A DNA stretch of 64,000 nucleotides from Latrodectus hesperus (Eukaryota > Arthropoda > Arachnida > Araneae > Theridiidae). Both the position numbers and the translations under genes were made by a program. The notes below the pieces were generated by a model. It did no database searches, was not told where the DNA came from, and was given only the letters and a program-made list of their open reading frames with translations. Below, piece by piece: positions 52,875-64,000 of this stretch (positions are counted from its first letter, which is position 1; each line of letters opens with the position of its first letter). The stretch lies in assembly GCA_037975125.1 (NCBI GenBank), contig JAJQOW010000226.1, positions 62,001 through 126,000 of the forward strand. Reading direction: 5' to 3'.

Positions 52875-53226
52875 GTTTCCAAAATATATTCACCGAATCC
52901 AATATATTGTGAAGGATCAAATATCTTGCAAAAATTTAAAAATATGCATGGAATACTATCAAGCTAATTCTCGCGTTAAGATTTCAGACAATAAGTTGTT
53001 TATGAAATATAATAATGAGAATACAAAATAACTCAATTTTCCTTCATACTTGCATATTTTTAAGATTAAAAATAAAATGATTTTATGAAATACAATCATG
53101 TAATAACTAACATGTTTTTAATTTATTAATTTTTCTAATAGGTACATAAAGTAAATACGTCAAAAACGCAAAAAAGCAGGTATATAATAATAAGATACTT
53201 GTAGTTGCATTTGTTTTTAATTGTAG

Positions 53227-53945
53227 TTCAGTTATGTACTTTACACAAGGCATTAACATAATGGACTTTGAAGGGATTTAGTCTCGTATATTGTTTAAAT
53301 TTAATGGGATCTAATGTTGTGATAGAACATATGAAGCAAATCTGTAGAAAATTGGCAATATAGATAATGATGAGGTCAGTACAGAATTGCGACGATACTT
53401 TAATTTCTTTTTAGTTTGCATTTTTATATATTGAAATTAATATTAATTATAAAATTTTCGCAACTATTATATATATATTTGTTTCTTTATTCATAACATA
53501 CCATGGTTTTCTTACATTGAGTCTGTTTTTGTCTAAAGGATATGCATGGACAGTGTTACAGTGACTTTTATCAGAACAGTAGTTACACAGCTTAATTTCA
53601 ACCATTTCTGTTGAAGACACACACATGCTTGAATGAAAAACTATACATATCTTTCAATGATAATTTCTGATGAATCTAATATATTATACTCTTTTGCTTA
53701 CTACTTCGGAACAAATATTAATACACAAAAACTTTCGTTTACTTAAGTTACTTTTGAACAGCGAAACAATCGAGTTATAACTTACAACAGATAACTTCAT
53801 GCAAAAATTCATGGAGTTTAAATAATACGCGTAAAATGTATCCAACTTACATGTATCACATTCAGATTGAATCAGGGAAATTCAAAGCATGTAAAATTAT
53901 GAAATTATTTTGCTTTGGAATGGTTGAATGAATATGATTCATTAA
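53227..53945 (+). pseudogene. Array copy P15, inverted orientation (X, Y, W)
   Basis: X is at 53227-53285, between TTTTTAATTGTAG and C|GTATAT; it has two extra bases and stops. Y starts at 53617 after TTCTGTTGAAG and reads NYTYLSMIISDESNILY and YYFGTNINTQK, close to the P5 exon, before a stop. A W relic lies near 53880-53940. This is the nearest relative of P5 in the window. Confidence 0.48.
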
Positions 53946-54839
53946 AAGGGTTTTAAGATTTTACTCATTGTTATGATTTTTAAATTTCCTTCAACAATTA
54001 AAATGATTAAACATTATCCATACGAATTTCGATTTCCCCTTGTTTATATCTATTGTGATTCTCACTTTTTCACAAATTCTTACCTCAAATTATAATTTCT
54101 ACTGATTTTGTGAGAATTATATCTTACTGATTTTAATATAAGTCAATTAGACATAATGACATTTTAATGTTTAAAATATATTTTGACAAAAGAAGCACAT
54201 TAAAATTTTTAATTCTTGAAATTTCTGAAATTTATATCTTTGTTTATTTTTAATTATTTAATATTTATATTGGTTCGTTTTTATTTAAAAAGGCTCATTA
54301 TTGCTGATTTAGGTCCGGTACTGAATTTAAATACACCAATCTGTCAATTTTTAAAAATTTGTTTTTTGTTTAATAGTTACCTAAAAGAAATTTCTTAATC
54401 TTAAAAGAAAATAAACTGAAATAGGCAATTTTGCAAATTCTCAGTTGAAGAACTTTAAAAACGTAAGAAATGTAGATGATAAAAATGATAATAAAAATGA
54501 TAATTCTAGGATACTAAATTGAGTATACAATGTAATGCCTAGAAGCGTTTGCTATGCCATAAAAATGTTTCTGATTATTGGGTCTATTAAGACTTAATAA
54601 CGCCTTTAAATATTCATAATTTTCAATGAACTCTTCATTTTTTTATGTAAAGACTGTCTTAGAAATGATTCATGTTAATGGTTAAATCGGAATCTTACAC
54701 TGAATTTAATTAATGTTAGTGACTTTTTTGATTTCTTTTTGATTTCGAAAAGGCAAATTTAATGTTTAATGACTTTTTTATTTCCTGAGGGAAATACATC
54801 TTGTCCTTTTCATCGAGTAACAATCCCTCAACATAATGC

Positions 54840-55095
54840 AATGGAGATTGCAGATTTATCATCCCCCATCTTCTTAAAAAATCCGAATTTCCATGCTCTC
54901 AAATATTGCTCTTCATTTATGTCGAGAACAATGAAGTGACGACCTTATTTGAAATTTCAATAAAGTGGCTCTTAATGTACGGCACATTTGACGGTCAAGG
55001 TAGTTATCTTGTTGAATGGCCACACAATCTTTCATAACGTACACAGTAATGGTGTTATTGCTATGATATATACGAATGTGATATGGAATTGCTCG
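54840..55095. repeat. Block B fragment, inverted copy B3
   Basis: The reverse complement matches about 18960-19380 with the family A SINE absent. It supplies the empty site for that insertion and marks the right end of the inverted segment. Confidence 0.75.
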
Positions 55096-55594
55096 AGTGT
55101 AAGCATTTGTATTTGTCTATTTTATTTATAATTTTACGTAACTGTTAATTGTAAAAATAATGCATGAATTATGTAATTATTTTAACATAATAACTTTCTG
55201 AGAATTTTAGAGCCGTTACCCCCATAATATATATTCTATAATCAAAAACTAAATTTGAAAATTTTTAATTTGTAAAATGCAAATTAACATTCCTTATAAC
55301 TTTACATTATAAAATGATTATAATCTTATTTGATATCATTAGATTTTATAAATAAATTACACATATCTTTCCATTTATATAAACGTTCTTACGGAAACTC
55401 ATTTCTGTTAGATTCATGGTAGTAATACTGGGTATGTGTGTGAATTTGGTAAAATAAATACAAATTCATAGATTCATTATGTATGATGTGAAAAATTAAG
55501 AAAGGTAAAAACAAATTAGAGGTTGTGAAATGATATTTTTGGATTCTAATTTGCTTTCCTATATCCTATTATGTAATACATTACTTTAAAGAAA
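55096..55594. other. No gene seen
   Basis: AT-rich sequence between the inverted block and the Ty3 element. Confidence 0.5.
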
Positions 55595-55945
55595 AATTGG
55601 TTGTACAAGCATAAAATTTTCTTATATATTTCCTTAATTTATTGAGGGCTATTTTTCTTGCTTTGAAAACATATTTTGTGTGAAAGTAGCATTACCAACA
55701 AATATCAGATTATAACCAATAAAATTTTGAACGATCATCCTTCATTTTCCGATTGAGAATAGAGTAAAAACGTCTGACAAAGTATATTCTAGTGAAAATA
55801 TCCTTTTTCAGAATCCAAGCCTTTTTAATGTTCTTTTATTTGGGTTGCTATTTTGTCAGATTGCAATTTTTTTTGCATGATATCTTATTATTCCTCGCTT
55901 TGCAGACTATTTAATTTGGTATAAGGAAACCAGTTTTTATTTCCA
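55595..55945 (-). repeat. Ty3 3' LTR (minus-strand element)
   Basis: It aligns with 59990-60294 in the same orientation, sharing TTCCTTAATTTATTGAG, ACCAACAAATATCAGAT, TGCTATTTTGTCAG and the end GGAAACCAGTTTTTATTT. Boundaries are approximate; no TG...CA ends or target duplication were confirmed. Confidence 0.65.
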
Positions 55946-56039
55946 AGCGTTCCATTATAGTTATTAATGTTTTCATGCGACGCAGATTTGAATTTAGTAA
56001 CTGTGTAAACATTGTTGTCAATTCTCGTCTAATTCGTCT

Positions 56040-58640
56040 TTTCAATTCTCATCTAAATGATCGCCCTGGTTCCTCGACTCTGAGATAATGTCGTGGAGGA
56101 TTTCTTCATCGTCATCTGGCTAGAGAATCGATAGCGGCAAGTAACAGTGTAAAATAAAAACATTTTAGTCTTAAAAAGTAGCAATTCTGTGGGTAAAAAA
56201 GTCAAAATCCGGAGTTAGTCGTCATCGGTGTCTTCTTTTCCTCTTTCTACATATTTTAAGTTACATGGGGCCAAATTTTCATGTACTCAGCACAGGTACT
56301 AGTAACGGGGAACCTTGGCTAAACCAATCTTTTGCACATCGTATGTATCATTGTTTTTAACGTTTATATTATTTTTAGGAGCCTAAATACTTGGTTTTTA
56401 ACTTGAGACCTGGACCTAGTTGTATATGCTTAATAACAACAATATCATTTAATTTGAATTTTGCTTTTTTTTTCTTCTTAAATTATAGGTTTTGCGATTT
56501 TTATTTTGAACTTTTAAAATTTGTTTCTAAGCTTCTTTTATCTTCTGACTCATGTATTAAACAGTGTGGAACTGATTAGCTACTCAACACTTTTAAACAA
56601 AAGTGGTTCTGAGTACATAACCATCAAATCATTTTCGGTTTCACTTTCAGGGTTAAAAATTGTAAGAAATGGTTCCATGGATAAAATATATTTCATTGGT
56701 TGAAGGATTTTCTTCCATTTTCACCAAATTTAAATTTACACTCTTTTCTCAATAAATCCCTTAAAGTTTTAGCAATAATAGAATAATTTTCTTAATAAAC
56801 TTTCTAAAGTACCCAGTCAATCTAAAAAAGCTCTAAACTTCTTTTGCACTTTTTGGCTCGGGAAAATTAATTACAGATTTCGTTTTATTTGTTGACAGGT
56901 GTTATTTACCATTTATTATTTTATAGCCAAAAAATTCTATTTCACGTTTAAAAAAATTACATTTCTTCGAATTCAATTCAAGTCCATACTCCTATGCAGC
57001 TTTTAGGAAAGGTTTAAGTTTTTTAACACATTATGTTTCATTTTCGCCAGGAATAATTAAGTCATCCATGTAAATCACTATATATCCCTTCTTTTAATAA
57101 TTGTCGAAACACGTTATTGATGTATTCCTGAAAAGTACTCGGAGAATTAGTTACTCCAAATGGGCACTTCAAAAACTCATATTGGCCATCGTGAAGTATA
57201 TTTGCAAGAATTTTCTTCACCGTCAACAATGAAGAAGCCGTTTTTTAAATCCAGAGTTGTGAATACTACTGAAGAATGTAATTTATCTATATTACGTCAT
57301 CAATAACTGGCAAAGGGAAATGTTCACGAACCGTTTCCTTATTAAGCCGTCTGTAATCAATACAAAGCCTATGGGTATTATCTTTTTTTAATTAGTACTA
57401 CAGGGGAAGAGAAATCGGAAGAACTATTACGAATTTATCCCTTGGCTAACCATTCTTCAATTTGAGCTTCAACTATTTTTTTGCTCAAAAGGTTGTAGTC
57501 GTTGGGGGAAGCACAAATAAGGATTTTATCAGTTAAATTAATTTTAATCTTAAGTTTTAATTTTATCAGGAACATAATTTTTTATTAATGAATATATTTC
57601 AGAACACAATGGTTTATCCTTAAAGTGATTTAAATCAATTTCTGATTCATCATTAAGATTTACAAAATTATTTAAGAAATTATCTGTTTCGTTTTTGTTA
57701 GTGTGAAACGATACTCCATTGGCTGAAACTATTAAAGTACCTTGGTTAATAATGTTAGTTCCTACAAATAAATCAAAACTTACAGAGTTATCATTTATAA
57801 CAAAATATTTGTAGTAACTTTTGAATTATCAATTTAAACTTCTGCATTAAAATAACACAGCGGTTTAATTGATTTCGTTCCTAAATCAGTCAACGAAATA
57901 TTAGAAGATTGCAAACTAAAGGTGTATTTAACTTTATTAAATAAACTCTTTTTCAAAATGGTTTTCTGTCTTCCAGTATCAATTAATGAAGTTACATTCA
58001 AAGTACCAATTTCAACATCCTTAAGAATTATGTTTTCAGAATTGATCGCATTTATTTTCGATTGATCATCCAAAGAACTTCATTCTTTTGATTTCGGATA
58101 TTCTGAAGCATTATGCCTAAAAGATTGACATGAAAAAAACACTTTAAACCCTTATCTTTATGCATACAATATTTAGAAATATGAAAACGTGAATCACAAT
58201 TGTAAAATCCCATTTTGTTGAATAAAATTTACCATCAAATTTTATTTTATTCTTATTCATATTTTCATACATAGAATTAAATTTATCATTAGATTCATAC
58301 CTTGAAATATATTTGTCATTTCTATCATATATTGATTTATTTATATCAAACGAATAAGATCTAAAATTTGCATCATGTTTTGTTTTCATATTATCGAAAG
58401 CATATTTAGTCTGTGCGGAATCACTTTTCATTACTTCATAAACTTTAAGTTTATTTTTTAATTCTGTCAGGTTTTTGCATCCGTATAAAATAACTTTATT
58501 TTTATGTTTATCATTACCTTTTTTAATTACAAAATGTATGAATGCAGCGCCATCAATTTTTCAAGTTCTTTCATTTTTAAAAAATATTCCTGAACAGATT
58601 CTGAATCTTTCATTTTCCTTTTACTTAGCAATTCGTGAAG
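56040..58640 (-). pseudogene. Ty3 gag-pol remnant
   Basis: Gag: 58640-58500 contains MKDSESVQEYFLKMKELE, a typical capsid-region match. Two degraded zinc knuckles lie at about 58240-58085: the first has lost its first Cys, the second its last. Protease: 58073-57834 with SLIDTGRQKTILKK, so the DTG active site is kept. RT: 57480-56990 with [55 protein letters not shown] and YMDD at 57072-57061. The RNase H start is near 56650-56880. Integrase C-terminus: 56490-56350 with LNDIVVIKHIQLGPGLKLK, then TSTCAEYMKIWP and an acidic tail near 56110-56047. Frames shift many times and contain stops. Confidence 0.85.
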
Positions 58641-59305
58641 ATAGCTGAATTTATTTCAATGAAAAATTCATTGATTATAGTATTTTTTAATTTTTTCCAC
58701 ACGAGTTTATTTCCAGCTCTGTTATAACAAATAATAAGGCATTTCCACCAAGCGATCTTTTATCTAAAATAAACTTTGTAAATCTGATAAATGGAAAAGT
58801 TCCGATACATTTTCAAAACTGTGTATCCGGTTATTTTATTTTAATGCAACTCAGCATTAAATTTGGTAACTGTGATTTCGATATTAGAATAATTGATATA
58901 AAAATTTTAAAAATCATTTTTTTACTAAGTACATCAGGAATATAACTCACATTTATAGAATTATTTTTATTTCCACATTACAATGGAGAAACTGTTTCGC
59001 TTTCAATTTTGTTTGTTTCGTCTACTTCTGATTCCGACATACAGGCATCGTTCATTCCTTCAACTAGAGTTCAAAAAAACACAATTGCTCAAGTATTCTT
59101 TTTCTTATATCAGATTTAATTCCTTCAAAAAAATGAAGATATTTAAAATTGCAATTAATTCGTTCAAAGAAAAATTATCTTCTATAGCTTTTAATTTCTT
59201 TTTAAAGTCTTCACTTTCAATAGCAAAATTAAAAGCAGCAAGCACTTATATGCTTTCGATTTGACCAATCGCCGTGAGAATTGAAAATAAATTTATAAGA
59301 GGCTT

Positions 59306-59452
59306 TTTACTTTGCTATACTTAAGTTTTTACCTAAGTATAACAAAGTACTTAAGTAGTTAAGTAAAAGTAAAGTAAAGCTAAGTAAAAGTACTTAAGTA
59401 CTAACAAAGTGCAAAGTACTATACTTAAGTACTTTGCTATACTTATTTGCTA
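59306..59452. repeat. AAGTA/TACTT-rich palindromic repeat cluster
   Basis: Words such as TACTTAAGTA, AAGTAAAAGT and AAAGTACTTAAGTA recur on both strands over about 150 bp. The phrase TTTGCTATACTTA appears near both ends. It resembles subterminal repeats of some DNA transposons, but no inverted-repeat boundary or target duplication was identified. Confidence 0.7.
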
Positions 59453-59989
59453 TGTAATGCGTATATTTTTGATGTCATTTAACTTCATCTTGAAATAAAA
59501 AAAATGTACATACCCATTTGAGATGCTTGTAGGATGATTATCCTTGTAACGGTAGTATCTAAGGTCATTAAAATACACTTTTATAAAATAATAAATATTT
59601 TTTTTAACTTGACAATCACAAAATCATCATATCAACATCTTTTCCAGCATCCCACTTCTGACACCACAAATGTGGATTTGATCTTTTCATTGTCAGGAAA
59701 AATACACATCATTTTTATAAAATTTAACTATGATTTAGAAAGAACAATATATTATTTACATATTTGGAAATTAATATCAAATCGCATAATAACATCTTAG
59801 TTATAATTCGAAATTTGACGAATATAACTTCACGTCTTCATGTCTTTTCTCTTCCATCTCTACTCATCGTTCTCCTTCGTCGTCTCTCCCTCTTCTCTGC
59901 ATGCCCGGTGGCAAACATGTGAATGGCCTTCTGGTGGCGCTTTCAATCCCAGATATATTATGTTGTACATTTATTTAAATTAAAATTTT

Positions 59990-60294
59990 TATACAAGTAC
60001 AAGATTTTTTCAAATATTTCCTTAATTTATTGAGTGCTCTTTTTTCTCCCGTTGAAACATATTTAGAAAGTAACATTACCAACAAATATCAGATTTGTAA
60101 TCAATAGAACTTTTGAACGATCATACGTTTTTTCCGACTGAGTAAAAACGTTGCATTTTCGATTCCAATCATTTTTATAGCTCTTGCTTTTGGGCTGCTA
60201 TTTTGTCAGCTTCTAATTTTTCTTGCATGATAACTTATTAGTCCTTGCTTTGCAGCATATTTAATTTGCTATAAGGAAACCAGTTTTTATTTAA
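59990..60294 (-). repeat. Ty3 5' LTR (minus-strand element)
   Basis: Partner of 55595-55945. The similarity ends at GGAAACCAGTTTTTATTT in both copies. Confidence 0.65.
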
Positions 60295-63512
<3,218 letters not shown>

Positions 63513-63514
63513 TA

Positions 63515-64000
63515 TATAATGAAAGCATAAGAATATGTAGTAATGTAATCAAGTTTATGTGATATATATATTATTTTCGATTAAAGAAGATAATTGTTAA
63601 ATGAAACATAATAACAAATAATTGTTATAAATTTTTAAGGATTATTTTTGTTATAATATGTATATTTAATATATGAGTTGAAGACCTTCTCATGAAATGT
63701 TATTCTAATGCATGGTTGTTACTAGTATCCTTATCTTGTTCACCTTTTCAGCACAACAAATAGCGCAAGTGATAGTACATTCTCTAAACGGGTAGCCAGT
63801 TGGTATACAGTGGTCGACCCCGAAAATTTGTGTAAAAGTGAGAATCACTAGAGATATAAATTAGGGAAAATCAAAATGGTGATGGATAATATTAAATAAA
63901 TATAGTAAGAAAAATACACATCATAAAACTGACTAGAATGTAAAATTTAGTTTAACAAGTCAGATTAATTGAATAGTTCCAAAACAAGATAATTTAAAAA
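63515..64000. other. No gene seen
   Basis: AT-rich sequence to the window end, with no recognisable element. Confidence 0.5.

Larger units (their letters stand above)
55595..60294 (-). mobile_element. Degenerate Ty3/gypsy LTR retrotransposon
   Basis: Two direct repeats of about 300-350 bp bracket gag, protease, reverse transcriptase, RNase H start and integrase C-terminus, in that order on the minus strand. The core between RNase H and the integrase end is deleted. The gag zinc knuckles and the order protease-RT-RNase H-integrase place it in Ty3/gypsy; the two-knuckle gag resembles Mag-like elements, which is an inference. An AAGTA-rich array at 59306-59452 interrupts the leader. Many stops and frameshifts make it inactive. 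Confidence 0.82.

Overview
The window is AT-rich animal DNA, most likely from an arthropod. The mobile-element mix (tRNA-headed SINEs, Jockey-type and RNase H-bearing LINEs, mariner-like elements, a Ty3 element) would fit a spider or another chelicerate, but nothing in the sequence proves the taxon. I found no intact host gene, no tRNA or rRNA gene and no CRISPR array. The only long open frames with recognisable homology belong to decayed transposons. || The main content, from about 9.9 to 54 kb, is an old array of duplicated units that I could not assign to a known family. Comparing the copies by eye picks out short blocks bordered by splice-like signals, with reading frames that agree between diverged copies. 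I label them S (56 nt), T or X (about 57-66 nt), Y (about 190-361 nt), W (about 87 nt), V (36 nt) and U (a 48-nt terminal block with the same stop in three copies). All copies near 10-45 kb lie on the minus strand; those at 51.4-54 kb lie on the plus strand, so part of the array is inverted. Most copies carry stops, frameshifts or lost splice sites, so I read them as pseudogenes or exon relics of an unrecognised gene family. || The array sits in larger duplicated blocks. Block A is at 1-3425, 15250-15950, 32240-35496 and 47690-49460. Block B is at 17780-19460, 35527-37060 and, inverted, 54840-55095. Block C is at 38640-40560, 45000-45900 and, inverted, 50150-51340. Presence or absence of SINEs, a mariner and a MITE between matching copies gives a relative order of events. 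A 60-bp near-perfect palindrome sits at one block junction (35497-35556). || Layout: 1-3.4 kb block A with a SINE; 4.3-5.8 kb RNase H-bearing LINE remnant; 7.5 and 9.1 kb SINEs; 9.9-15 kb array with a mariner; 15.2-19.5 kb blocks A, D and B; 19.5-20.4 kb best-preserved array copy; 21-22.4 kb Jockey remnant with a nested SINE; 24.2-25.1 kb array copy; 25.2-25.4 kb GC-rich island; 25.4-30.5 kb AT-rich DNA with little content; 30.5-32 kb second mariner plus array copy; 32.2-37 kb blocks A and B; 37-46 kb array copies with a MITE and TA arrays; 47.7-50.1 kb blocks A and D; 50.1-55.1 kb inverted blocks; 55.6-60.3 kb Ty3 element; 61.9-63.5 kb Tc1/mariner-type transposon with long inverted repeats.
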